DNA of 64,000 nt. Source: Saprospiraceae bacterium. GTDB lineage: Bacteria > Bacteroidota > Bacteroidia > Chitinophagales > Saprospiraceae. The stretch lies in contig JAHCHX010000002.1 in the NCBI GenBank assembly GCA_026129545.1, positions 1-64,000 of the forward strand, given 5' to 3'. Made by a program: the position numbers and the translations under genes. Of this stretch, positions 17,697 to 25,840 are shown piece by piece. How positions within the stretch are numbered: the first letter of the stretch is position 1; the number at the start of each line of letters is the position of its first letter. The notes beneath the pieces were generated by a model. That model was not told the origin of the DNA, made no database searches, and worked only from the letters and a program-made list of their open reading frames with translations.

Positions 17697-17759
17697 CCCG
17701 CTCCCTGAACAACTCGCCCGCCGCCCTGTTTCAGCGGCAGTTTCTCAACAGTGTTCAAT

Positions 17760-19058
17760 ATGCACAAATATTTGGCTTTCAGTATGCTCATGGTGCTTGC
17801 CGCGGGCTGCGTCACCACTGACACGAGTTTCACCCGCGTAGCGCCCGGAATGTGGCGCGGTGTGTTGGAGTTGGAAAAATACAAGGTGCCCGTGCACGAC
17901 AAGGATACCATTTTCGTGCTGCACGACCTGTTCAAGGAAGGCGAGTTGCCATTTAATTTTGAGGTGACCTATCTCGACGAAGAACAGTTTTATGTGGAAA
18001 TCATCAACGGCAGCGAACGCATCCGACTCGACAGTATCCAATATGGACGCGACCGCACCCGTGCCCGCGACACGCTGAACATCCATTTCCCCGAATATCA
18101 AACCTACCTGCACGCCGAGGTGCGCGGCGGCACCATGCAAGGCGAATGGGTGGTGACTACCCGCGAAAATTACCGCATCCCGTTCTACGCCCATGCCGGA
18201 CGCGACTATCGGTTCACCAACCTGACCCAAAAACCCGACAAAGACCTCAGTGGCGAATGGGCCACGCTCATCGGCACGGACACGGACAAGCCGACCAAAG
18301 CCATTGGCGAATTCAAGCAAACCGGCAATCGGCTGGAAGGCACATTCCGCACAGAAACAGGCGATTATCGCTATCTCGAAGGCACGGTGCAGGGGCGAAA
18401 ATTCTGGATGTCCAACTTCGATGGTTGGCACGCTTATCTGTTTAGTGGAAGCATTCGGGGCGACTCGCTGAACGGCGAATATCGCTCCGGCAAACATTAT
18501 CGCACGCTATGGTCGGCTTGGCGCGACCCGAATTTCAAGTTGGGAAAAGCCGATTCGCTGACAACTTTGAAGACGGGGACGAATTTTTCTTTCCAACTTC
18601 AAACACCGGATGGCCGCGATTTGGCGTTTCCCTCGCAAGTATTTGATGGAAAAATCAAAATTTTCACCATCATGGGCACTTGGTGTCCCAATTGCCGCGA
18701 CGAGCAAATGTTTCTCAAGGAATACTTGGCCCAGCACCCCGCAGCCGCACAAGACATCGCGGTGGTGAGCATTGCCTTCGAGCGCCACAAGGATACCGCA
18801 CAAGCCAACGCCCATTTGTTGGAATACAAGCGGAAAATGGGCATACCGTTTGAAATAGTATATGGTGGAAAAGCCGACAAAACCGAAGCTGGGAAGGTGT
18901 TTCCAGCGTTGAGCGAAGTGCTGGCTTTCCCCACGATGATTGTGGTGGACAAACAAAATAAGGTGCGCCACATCCATACCGGATTCGACGGGCCCGCCAC
19001 ATCGAAATACGAGACGTTCAAAAAAGACTTTGCCTCATTGATGGAAAGTCTGCGTTAA
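17760..19058 (+). CDS. Thioredoxin-fold (TlpA/ResA-like) lipoprotein
   Basis: A 432-residue lipoprotein with the lipobox LAAGC at Cys17. Residues about 30-275 form a beta-rich domain of the kind found before TlpA modules, possibly lipocalin-like. The last ~150 residues are a TlpA/AhpC-type thioredoxin fold with the redox motif TWCPNC (Cys309, Cys312) and the cis-Pro segment LAFPTMIVVDK. It probably acts as an extracytoplasmic thiol-disulfide reductase. The frame could start at a GTG at 17751, but ATG 17760 gives a standard signal peptide. Only 10 bases separate its stop from the TIR-TPR-SDR gene, so the two are very likely one transcript. Confidence 0.88.
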   Translation: MHKYLAFSMLMVLAAGCVTTDTSFTRVAPGMWRGVLELEKYKVPVHDKDTIFVLHDLFKEGELPFNFEVTYLDEEQFYVEIINGSERIRLDSIQYGRDRTRARDTLNIHFPEYQTYLHAEVRGGTMQGEWVVTTRENYRIPFYAHAGRDYRFTNLTQKPDKDLSGEWATLIGTDTDKPTKAIGEFKQTGNRLEGTFRTETGDYRYLEGTVQGRKFWMSNFDGWHAYLFSGSIRGDSLNGEYRSGKHYRTLWSAWRDPNFKLGKADSLTTLKTGTNFSFQLQTPDGRDLAFPSQVFDGKIKIFTIMGTWCPNCRDEQMFLKEYLAQHPAAAQDIAVVSIAFERHKDTAQANAHLLEYKRKMGIPFEIVYGGKADKTEAGKVFPALSEVLAFPTMIVVDKQNKVRHIHTGFDGPATSKYETFKKDFASLMESLR

Positions 19059-19068
19059 ATACGAAAAC

Positions 19069-21465
19069 ATGAACCGAATTATCCTCGCCTACTGCCATGA
19101 CAATGCCGAACTGGCCGAACAAGTCGAACACGACCTTAGCCGTATCGGTATCCCTTTTGACCACCTCACCAACCAAACTGGCGAAAAGCCGGGGCATCTA
19201 AGCATCCGCCTGCACAGCGCGGAAGACCCCGTCGTGCTGTTCGTCACTGATAATTTTTTCAAGAGCCGCGACTGCATGGATGGAGCCTTGGCCGCCGTGC
19301 AAGCCCTCCAACGCAGTCAGCGCCTGCTCGTGGTGGTGGCCGACGGCAAAATAAGCCGCGACGGAGGCACCACCTTCGAGCGCGTGGAGACGCACTTCGA
19401 CCGCATGGTGTACGCCTTGCAATACATGAACTTCTGGCAATCCGAATGGCTCGCGCTGAGCGACCGCTACCAGCAAAGCGAGGGCAGCGCGAAAGCAACG
19501 CTGGAACTCGAAATGAACGCCTCTCGCAACATCGCCAACGAAATCGGCGAGCTCATCGGCGTACTGCGCGAAGGCGGCTATGTGAGTTGGGAGCAATTTT
19601 TGGCTGACGACTATATGCTGTTTTTCAAACAATTCGGCCTTCAAGAATGGCACGCGCAGTATCGCTTGATTGCCAAGGATTCATACATCCCACAAGACAG
19701 CACTCCGCCCATACCTCCCACTGCGCCGATGCGCCCCTTGTCCGAAACGCCCATCGTGGCGGGCGGATTGGTGCCAGCACCCACGCAGACCGACACGCTT
19801 GCCACTGGCAGCGACTTTGCAGCGTTGAATTTTGCGCTTGAAACTGAAAAAAGCGACACCAACGGACATTTCAACAACAGTGAAATCACTACTCCCACGC
19901 CCGCCGACGACTTGCCGCCGCAAACCGATTGGGATTTTGCCAACATGGATGCCCTCCATTTTGACGAGGAAACCGAAAGCCCCATCCATGATGCCGAAGA
20001 CCAAATCGAACACGCCATCCGCGATGCGTGGGTTTGGATAGAGCAGGGCTACACTGACCGGGGCATCGAGCTGCTTCAGTTCACGCTGGAGCAACACCCC
20101 GACAATCTGCGGATTCAACAGGAATACCAACTCGCTTTGGCAAAGACAAAACCTCAGCCACCCGCAACCGAGTCTTGGGCCGCTCCAGAACCCCCACCAG
20201 CACCCATTGAGGTCGCTTCCGCAGAGCCGAGCCTCGCGGAAAACGAGTGCCGCTCCTACAATCTCATGGGCGACATGGCCGCCGAGAAAGGCGACTATCT
20301 TTTTGCCAAATACTGCTGGGACCGCGTGGCAGACCTCAACCCCGATTTCCCCGGCATTTTCCGAAAACTCGGCCTAATGACGAGCGAGCACCTGCGCGAC
20401 TACCGCGAGACCGCTTTGCATTATCTTAAAAAATCCCTCGAACACCAACCCGACGACGCGGAAGTGCTGCTCGCCGTAGCGCGCGCCTATCAAGAAAATG
20501 ACAATGCTGCCGAGGCCAACACGCACTATGCCCAAGCTGTCATGCTCGCCCCAAGCCTCCGCTCTGCCGAACTCGACCAGACATTTGGCTACGGTATCGC
20601 CACCACTGCTTCGCCAGAGGTGGCACCAGAAACCCCCAGCGCGTTGGCGCCCTCGTCCGGCGAAATGGAGCCTGCGCCCCAGCCAGTAGTCGAGCCGCGC
20701 GAGGTGCTGACCGTGCTTGTCACAGGAGCCACATCAGGCATCGGTCGCGCAACGGCTGAAGTGTTTGCTCGACACGGCCACCGCGTCATCCTGACGGGCC
20801 GTCGGGTAGAGCGTCTGGTGCTGCTGAAAACACAATTTGAGGAAGAACTCCGCGCCGACGTACTCATGCTGCCTTTCGATGTGAGAGAGCCGGGCACCGT
20901 GCAAGCCGCGCTTGACAACCTGCCGGAGTCATGGCAAAACATTGACATTCTGGTCAATAACGCCGGCCTCGCCAAAGGTCTCGCGCCTATCCACGAGGGC
21001 GACATCGCTCATTGGGAGCAGATGATTGACACCAACATAAAGGGATTGCTTTACGTCACCCGCGCCGTCGCGCCCGGCATGGTGGCCCGCCGCCGGGGTC
21101 ACATCATCAACATTGGCAGTAGCGCAGGGAAGGAGGTGTATGCGAACGGCAACGTCTATTGCGCCACCAAATTCGCCGTAGAAGCCCTCACGCGCGGCAT
21201 TCGCCTCGATTTGCACAAGCACAACATCCGCGTCAGTCAGGTCAGTCCGGGCCATGTGGAGGAGACGGAATTTGCTATCACCCGCTTCGACGGCGACGCT
21301 GAACGCGCCCGTATCTACGACGATTTCCAGCCACTCAAATCGAGCGACGTGGCCGAAGCGATTTATTGGCTCGCCACCCGTCCGCCGCACGTCAACGTGC
21401 AGGATATTCAACTTTACGCAACACAACAGGCGAGCGCGACGGTGGTGAATAGGAGTGGGAGGTGA
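19069..21465 (+). CDS. TIR-like / TPR / short-chain dehydrogenase (YdfG-like) fusion protein
   Basis: A 798-residue three-part cytosolic protein. Residues 1-92 fit a TIR fold: an opening strand MNRIILAYCHDNAELAEQVE, then IGIPFDHL and DPVVLFVTDNFFKSRDCM. The catalytic Glu expected near residue 72 is not present there (Asp71, Gly72). About 310-500 are TPR-like helices separated by Pro-rich linkers. From 546 a complete classical SDR follows: TGATSGIG (552-559), NNAG, Ser684, and YxxxK at Tyr697/Lys701. Its stretch from ILVNNAGLA to HIINIGSSAG closely resembles YdfG, the NADP-dependent 3-hydroxy acid / L-allo-threonine dehydrogenase. No stop or frameshift breaks the joins. TIR proteins bind or consume NAD and this partner uses NAD(P), but with the degenerate site I expect a scaffold or sensor role. 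The substrate is unknown. Confidence 0.8.
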   Translation: MNRIILAYCHDNAELAEQVEHDLSRIGIPFDHLTNQTGEKPGHLSIRLHSAEDPVVLFVTDNFFKSRDCMDGALAAVQALQRSQRLLVVVADGKISRDGGTTFERVETHFDRMVYALQYMNFWQSEWLALSDRYQQSEGSAKATLELEMNASRNIANEIGELIGVLREGGYVSWEQFLADDYMLFFKQFGLQEWHAQYRLIAKDSYIPQDSTPPIPPTAPMRPLSETPIVAGGLVPAPTQTDTLATGSDFAALNFALETEKSDTNGHFNNSEITTPTPADDLPPQTDWDFANMDALHFDEETESPIHDAEDQIEHAIRDAWVWIEQGYTDRGIELLQFTLEQHPDNLRIQQEYQLALAKTKPQPPATESWAAPEPPPAPIEVASAEPSLAENECRSYNLMGDMAAEKGDYLFAKYCWDRVADLNPDFPGIFRKLGLMTSEHLRDYRETALHYLKKSLEHQPDDAEVLLAVARAYQENDNAAEANTHYAQAVMLAPSLRSAELDQTFGYGIATTASPEVAPETPSALAPSSGEMEPAPQPVVEPREVLTVLVTGATSGIGRATAEVFARHGHRVILTGRRVERLVLLKTQFEEELRADVLMLPFDVREPGTVQAALDNLPESWQNIDILVNNAGLAKGLAPIHEGDIAHWEQMIDTNIKGLLYVTRAVAPGMVARRRGHIINIGSSAGKEVYANGNVYCATKFAVEALTRGIRLDLHKHNIRVSQVSPGHVEETEFAITRFDGDAERARIYDDFQPLKSSDVAEAIYWLATRPPHVNVQDIQLYATQQASATVVNRSGR

Positions 21466-21469
21466 GGCA

Positions 21470-21571
21470 TTATTTGAGCAACTCGAAAATTAGCGGTGCA
21501 TTCCTCCCTACCGCCAACTTCGACACATCACCAACTTCCTCTCTCGTCGCCACGTTTTTTGCTTTTGAAAT
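21470..21571 (-). pseudogene. C-terminal remnant of a second GH13 gene
   Basis: Read on the minus strand, 33 codons and a stop encode ISKAKNVATREEVGDVSKL and then a tail ending in FELLK. This matches the last residues of the intact GH13 gene nearby (FSKAKNVATGEVLSDISKI... VLELLK) in content, frame and stop position. Nothing upstream continues the GH13 protein; the frame runs straight into the 86-base dispersed repeat. It is best read as the leftover end of a tandem paralogue whose body was lost. Confidence 0.75.
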
Positions 21572-21656
21572 ATACCTTGATTCGCTGGGATTTGTTAGAT
21601 GAACATGATTGATGTTCTTGATTTTTGGCAGATTGCGATTGCAGCCATGCCCAAAA
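21571..21656 (-). repeat. 86-base dispersed repeat, copy 2 (borders the GH13 remnant)
   Basis: On the minus strand this runs from TTTTGGGCATGGC to GAATCAAGGTATA, the same length as 7953-8038 and about three quarters identical by eye. Its right end abuts the GH13 remnant exactly where that homology stops. Confidence 0.8.
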
Positions 21657-21672
21657 CCTAACGGCGCGAAGT

Positions 21673-22137
21673 ATGGAAGGCGTAATGACTGACCCCTCAG
21701 CGCGAAGGTTCGTTTTTCAAAATTTTCATTTTTTCCCGGAAGCCTCTGACGACGGGAGTGTCATGCTGTTTGGCTGGGACAACGAACGATTCATCATGCC
21801 CCGACACCAAAACATAATTATTCAGGTGGGTAGAAACGACCAAGCATCTTCACGCGAACTGACGTTTCAAATACCAAATGAGATGATGCAAAGACCCTTC
21901 TTTCAAATGCGTTATCGAACGCAGTTCGTAGAAAGCGAATCGGAGGCTGCCATCGAAATAAACGGCTACCGGTTTCCATTGACCGTTTCAAATCAAAACA
22001 GTGAACCTCAATTGCTCGAGATACCTATAAAAGCGCTTCGACGCGGGCAAAATGTTTTTAAATTTCTCTACAATGAGAATTCCCGGGCGGAAAAGTTTAA
22101 AGGGTACATCATTTACTATCTTGAGTTTGTTCCATAG
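21673..22137 (+). CDS. Hypothetical protein
   Basis: A 154-residue protein of unknown family. The frame is open from a TTG at 21625, but those first codons lie in the dispersed repeat, so I start at the ATG at 21673; an ATG at 21685 is equally possible. No signal peptide. The sequence is beta-rich (QNIIIQVGRND, ELTFQIPNEM, AAIEINGYRFPL, LLEIPIKALRRGQNVFKFLY), reminiscent of a single beta-sandwich, carbohydrate-binding-like domain. It sits on the opposite strand between a GH13 remnant and an intact GH13 gene, with its stop 9 bases from the GH13 stop, so it may have arrived with the rearrangement that destroyed the second GH13 copy. Reality as a gene rests on composition. Confidence 0.55.
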   Translation: MEGVMTDPSARRFVFQNFHFFPEASDDGSVMLFGWDNERFIMPRHQNIIIQVGRNDQASSRELTFQIPNEMMQRPFFQMRYRTQFVESESEAAIEINGYRFPLTVSNQNSEPQLLEIPIKALRRGQNVFKFLYNENSRAEKFKGYIIYYLEFVP

Positions 22138-22146
22138 GAAAAAGTG

Positions 22147-24054
22147 TTATTTCAGCAACTCCAGCACCACCGATCCACCTTTGCCCAAAGTTATTTTTGA
22201 AATATCACTCAGCACCTCGCCCGTCGCCACATTTTTCGCTTTTGAAAAACTGCTCATCCGCTCGGCGAAACGTTTGGTTTCCAACGAAATATCTTTATCG
22301 GAGAAGTTGAGCGCCATCATCACTGTCTTTTCGGCGTCGTAGCGGAAATAAACGTAAGCGCCATTTTCCGGCACGAATTGCATGAGTTTTCCCGTCTGTA
22401 AAGCGGGCGTCGCGTTGCGGTAGCGAATGAGCGTACGGGTGAAATTGAAGGCGTCATTTTCGGCGGAGGTACGGCCTTCGGCGGTGAATTTGTTGCTCGC
22501 ATCGCCGGGCCAGCCGCCGGGAAAATCCTTGCGGATATTGCCGTGTGATGGCGCCTCAAAACCTGTGTCAAGGATTTCCGTCGCGTAGTAAATCTGCGGG
22601 ATGCCGCGCATGGTGAGCAGGAAAGCCATGCCGATTTTGAACTTGTCGAGGTTTTCGCCGACATGAGAGAAAATCCGCGTCATGTCGTGGTTGTCGAGCA
22701 TGATTTGGTTCTTGTAAGGGTCTTTGTAAAAATAATCTTGCGCGAGGGTGTAGTAGATTTTGGCCACGCCGTCAGACCAGCCTTCGCTCTTCACAAGGGC
22801 TTCCCGAACAGCGAAACAGAGTTGAAAATCAATAATTCCCGGCAAATTGGAGTCGAAATTCGCCCGGCGCATCGGTTGGTCGTCGGCAAAAAAACCTTGA
22901 AGTGGCACCGCGTATTCCCACGCTTCGCCAAACATTCCGAGGTTCGGATATTCTGCCAAAAGCGTCGTGACCCAGCGCGTGCAAAAATCCTGGTCGGAGT
23001 AGGTGTAAGTATCTATGCGCAAATCGTCCAGCCCCGCCCACTCAATCCACCAAATCGCTTGTTGAATCAAATAATTGGCCACGTGCGGGTTGCGCTGGTT
23101 GAGGTCGGGCATTCTTTTGTCGAACCAGCCGTCGCTGAACAGTTTTTTGTCGTATTCCGAGGCGTAAGGGTCCACGAGCGTTGGGGCGCGGTAGGAAGTG
23201 CGCGTGAACTCCGGCCACTGGTTCACCCAGTCCTTCGTAGGCAAATCCTTCATCCAGTAGTGGTTGTCGCCGATGTGGTTGAGCACCACGTCGCGGATGA
23301 CTTTGATGTTTCGTTTGTGGCACTCGTTCACGAGGTCGCGGAGTTGCTCATTGGTGCCGAAACGCCTGTCCACGCGGTAATGGTCGGTCACTGCATAGCC
23401 GTGATAAGAGGCTTCCAACTGGTCGTTTTCGAGTTCAGGATTGAGCCAAATCGCCGTGATGCCCAAGTCTTGTATGTAGTCCAAATGGTCTTTGATTCCC
23501 TTCAAATCTCCCCCGTGTCGCCCGGTGAGTGCGTCGCGTTGGAGGCCTTCGAGCATACCCGGCACGTTGTCGTTCGAAGGGTCGCCGTTGGCGAAGCGGT
23601 CGGGAAAAATCAGGTAAATCACGTCGCGGCTGGTCACGCCCTGTGCTTTCACCGAGCGATTGCGGGCAAGAATCGGGTACTCGTGCGTGAAAGTGTTTTC
23701 TCCTTTTCCAAAAACAATCGGCACCTTCTGCGCGGGCGCTTTGGGGCTGATTTCCAGCGTAACGAAAAGGTAGTTGGGGCTGTCGCCTTTTTCGACTTTG
23801 AGCAATTTCACGCCGTCGGTTTTGCCCAATTTCACCTGATACGAAGCCAAATCGGCACGTTGAAAGAGAATTTCCACCTGATTGTGCTTCATGCCGGCCC
23901 ACCAGTTGGCGGGTTCCACGCGCAAGTCGCTGCTTGTGGTCGGCACCACGCGCGGCGGCAGCGGCGCAGGGTGCGGGTTGCCGATGAAGTTTTTGCAAGA
24001 AGATTCAGAAAAGGAAAAAAGGAGGAGAGCGGAAAGGAGTAGGGAGCGGGACAT
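22147..24054 (-). CDS. GH13 alpha-glucan hydrolase (cyclomaltodextrinase/neopullulanase-like) lipoprotein
   Basis: A 635-residue exported glycoside hydrolase. From the ATG at 24054 a signal peptide ends near FSESSC (a possible lipidated Cys19). An N-terminal beta-sandwich (about 30-125, VEPANWWAGMKHNQVEILF) is typical of cyclomaltodextrinases and SusA. The GH13 barrel shows the four conserved regions: DVVLNHIG, DDLRIDTYTY (nucleophile Asp), MFGEAW (acid/base Glu) and MLDNHDMTR (transition-state Asp). A small C-terminal beta domain ends in LELLK. It would split cyclodextrins, pullulan or maltodextrins in the periplasm or at the surface. The frame continues upstream to 24177, but that part is in a dispersed repeat. 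No sus genes adjoin it. Confidence 0.93.
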   Translation of the reverse strand: MSRSLLLSALLLFSFSESSCKNFIGNPHPAPLPPRVVPTTSSDLRVEPANWWAGMKHNQVEILFQRADLASYQVKLGKTDGVKLLKVEKGDSPNYLFVTLEISPKAPAQKVPIVFGKGENTFTHEYPILARNRSVKAQGVTSRDVIYLIFPDRFANGDPSNDNVPGMLEGLQRDALTGRHGGDLKGIKDHLDYIQDLGITAIWLNPELENDQLEASYHGYAVTDHYRVDRRFGTNEQLRDLVNECHKRNIKVIRDVVLNHIGDNHYWMKDLPTKDWVNQWPEFTRTSYRAPTLVDPYASEYDKKLFSDGWFDKRMPDLNQRNPHVANYLIQQAIWWIEWAGLDDLRIDTYTYSDQDFCTRWVTTLLAEYPNLGMFGEAWEYAVPLQGFFADDQPMRRANFDSNLPGIIDFQLCFAVREALVKSEGWSDGVAKIYYTLAQDYFYKDPYKNQIMLDNHDMTRIFSHVGENLDKFKIGMAFLLTMRGIPQIYYATEILDTGFEAPSHGNIRKDFPGGWPGDASNKFTAEGRTSAENDAFNFTRTLIRYRNATPALQTGKLMQFVPENGAYVYFRYDAEKTVMMALNFSDKDISLETKRFAERMSSFSKAKNVATGEVLSDISKITLGKGGSVVLELLK

Positions 24055-24095
24055 GGTAGTTTTTTCGTCTTTTTTTGGGCACATGATGAAGTTTG

Positions 24096-24184
24096 TTTTT
24101 TGACAGGATTTACAGGATTTGGAGGGGATTCCGCTCAAAACGTGCAAAAAGCCTGAAAATCTTGTCAATCCTGTCAAAAAAACA
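24096..24184. repeat. Inverted pair of TTGACAGGATTTACAGGATT-type repeats
   Basis: The left arm at 24096-24120 (GTTTTTTGACAGGATT then TACAGGATT) pairs with the right arm ending at 24184 (AATCTTGTCAATCCTGTC then A-run) over about 25 bases with two mismatches. The same sequence family recurs at 46666-46736. It lies between the GH13 and GlsB-like genes. Confidence 0.8.
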
Positions 24185-24217
24185 AATCAAGTCAGTCAGT
24201 CACAAGTGCGTTTGGGT

Positions 24218-24484
24218 TCATCGGCGGCGGCCACCTTTTTGCACCAAACCAATCAAGAAAAGCAAGACCAACGCACCCACGACCGCCGTCACGATATGGC
24301 TGACAATGCCGCTGCCGACTCTGATGTTCAATTGCTCAAACAACCAGTTGCCAATGAAGCCGCCGAGTATCCCGATGACGATGTTGCCTAACAGGCCGAA
24401 GCCATAACCTTGACGGATGAAACCAGCCAACCAGCCGGATGCCGCACCAACGGCGAGAATGACGAGAATTGTTGATAATTCCAT
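24218..24484 (-). CDS. GlsB/YeaQ/YmgE-family small membrane protein
   Basis: An 88-residue inner-membrane protein with three hydrophobic segments and the Gly-rich pattern of the GlsB/YeaQ/YmgE (transglycosylase-associated) family. Visible blocks are ASGWLAGFIRQGYGFGLLGNI, IGILGGFIGNWLFEQL and a last segment ending VQKGGRRR. Members are general stress-associated proteins of unknown mechanism. It lies 49 bases downstream of hmgA on the same strand and may be read through from it, though no functional link is obvious. Confidence 0.88.
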   Translation of the reverse strand: MELSTILVILAVGAASGWLAGFIRQGYGFGLLGNIVIGILGGFIGNWLFEQLNIRVGSGIVSHIVTAVVGALVLLFLIGLVQKGGRRR

Positions 24485-24533
24485 TTTGTGATGATGTTAG
24501 GTGAAAAAGAAGTTGGTTTACAAAATCAAAACC

Positions 24534-25733
24534 TCACGGCGTAATATCGGCGTGCTGCACCCCATTCCCCGACACTGCCTCCGGTATCCACGAATGATAG
24601 TACTCCGGGTCTTCGATGCCGGCGGCGTATTCGGTCATCAGGAGCGGGCGAAAGGTATCTACCATCACGGCAAGTTCGCGGGTTTCTTTGGCGCCGATAC
24701 TTTTTTCCACCGTGCCGGGGTGCGGGCCGTGCGGGATGCCGCCGGGGTGCAAGGTAATCATGCCGCGCTCCACGTGTTTGCGACTCATAAAGTCACCGTC
24801 CACATAGTAGAGCAACTCGTCGGAATCAATGTTCGAGTGATTGTAGGGCGCAGGAATCGAGAGCGGGTGGTAGTCGTACATACGCGGCACAAAGGAGCAA
24901 ATCACGAAGTTGTGCCCGTCGAAAGTCTGGTGAATCGGCGGCGGCATGTGGAGGCGGCCCGTTATCGGCTCGAAATTGTGGATGCTGAACGCGAAAGGAT
25001 ACACGAAACCATCCCAGCCCACCACGTCGAAGGGGTGGTTGAGATAGTGATAGGGGTAAATGTTGTCCTGCTTTTTGATATAAAAAAGGAAGTCGCCGCG
25101 CTCGTCGAATGTCTCTAAATCAACGGGTTTGCGAATGTCGCGCTCGCAGAAGGGCGAATGTTCCATCAACTGGCCGTAGTGGTTGCGGTAGCGTTTTGGC
25201 GTGGTGATGGGGCCGTAACTTTCCACGATGAGCAGGCGGTTTTTGTCGCTGTCGAACTCCAACTGGTACGTCGTGCCGCGCGGAATCACGAGGTAGTCGC
25301 CGTATTCAAAATTCAGCGAGCCGTACATCGTGCGCAGCGTGCCGGAGCCTTCGTGGACAAAAAGCACCTCGTCGGCGTCGGCGTTTTTGTAGTAATAATC
25401 GGTCATGCTCTTGCGCGGCGCGGCGAGGATGACTTTGCAGTCGTTGTTCACCAGCACGGGCTTGCGCGACTGGAGGTAATCGTCCTGTGGCTCGATTTTA
25501 AATCCTTTCAGGCACCTGTGCTTCAACTGCTTGTCGTGCACGGTCTTCGGCGCGACGCTGTACGGCTCGCCGACTTGCACGATTTGCGTGGGCGCGTTGC
25601 AGTGGTAGAGCAGCGAGTAGTTGTTGCTGAAACCCTCGGTGCTGAACAGCTCTTCGTGGTAGAGCGAGCCGTCGGGTTTGCGGAACTGGGTGTGGCGTTT
25701 GGGCGGTATTTTTCCAAGAGCGTGGTAGTGCAT
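24534..25733 (-). CDS. hmgA: Homogentisate 1,2-dioxygenase
   Basis: A 399-residue non-haem iron dioxygenase that opens the ring of homogentisate to maleylacetoacetate in tyrosine/phenylalanine breakdown; cytosolic. It shows the cupin-type halves of the family: DADEVLFVHEGSGTLRT, GDYLVIPRGTTYQLEF and YGPITTPKRYRN. Also seen is PYHYLNHPFDVVGWDGFVYP, and the iron-site region NHSNIDSDELLYYVDGDFMS with TLHPGGIPHGPHPG (His and Glu ligands expected here). The length fits the shorter bacterial form. It starts at an ATG divergent from the NmrA-like gene. No other catabolic genes of the pathway are in the window. Confidence 0.93.
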   Translation of the reverse strand: MHYHALGKIPPKRHTQFRKPDGSLYHEELFSTEGFSNNYSLLYHCNAPTQIVQVGEPYSVAPKTVHDKQLKHRCLKGFKIEPQDDYLQSRKPVLVNNDCKVILAAPRKSMTDYYYKNADADEVLFVHEGSGTLRTMYGSLNFEYGDYLVIPRGTTYQLEFDSDKNRLLIVESYGPITTPKRYRNHYGQLMEHSPFCERDIRKPVDLETFDERGDFLFYIKKQDNIYPYHYLNHPFDVVGWDGFVYPFAFSIHNFEPITGRLHMPPPIHQTFDGHNFVICSFVPRMYDYHPLSIPAPYNHSNIDSDELLYYVDGDFMSRKHVERGMITLHPGGIPHGPHPGTVEKSIGAKETRELAVMVDTFRPLLMTEYAAGIEDPEYYHSWIPEAVSGNGVQHADITP

Positions 25734-25840
25734 GAGTCGGGTGGTTGTGGATGGTTAGTGGATTTGGCTCTTTGGAGTGGTAAATATAGGAAGGTTCTGG
25801 GTTTTGAGTCTGCACGCTATTTTTGCAAAAACATTTCAAG

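Noticed and set aside
17312-17935. 207-codon minus-strand ORF
   Set aside because: Opposite the DUF1990 remnant and the lipoprotein start; it has no recognisable motif, whereas the plus-strand reading gives DUF1990 blocks.
19069-19344. Antiphage TIR-NADase defence gene
   Set aside because: The expected catalytic Glu is missing, the partner domains are TPR and a housekeeping-type SDR, and no other defence gene (Thoeris, CBASS, Argonaute) is nearby.
22663-24042. 459-codon plus-strand ORF opposite the GH13 gene
   Set aside because: Exact antisense of a gene with all four GH13 catalytic regions; Val/Arg/His-rich shadow composition.
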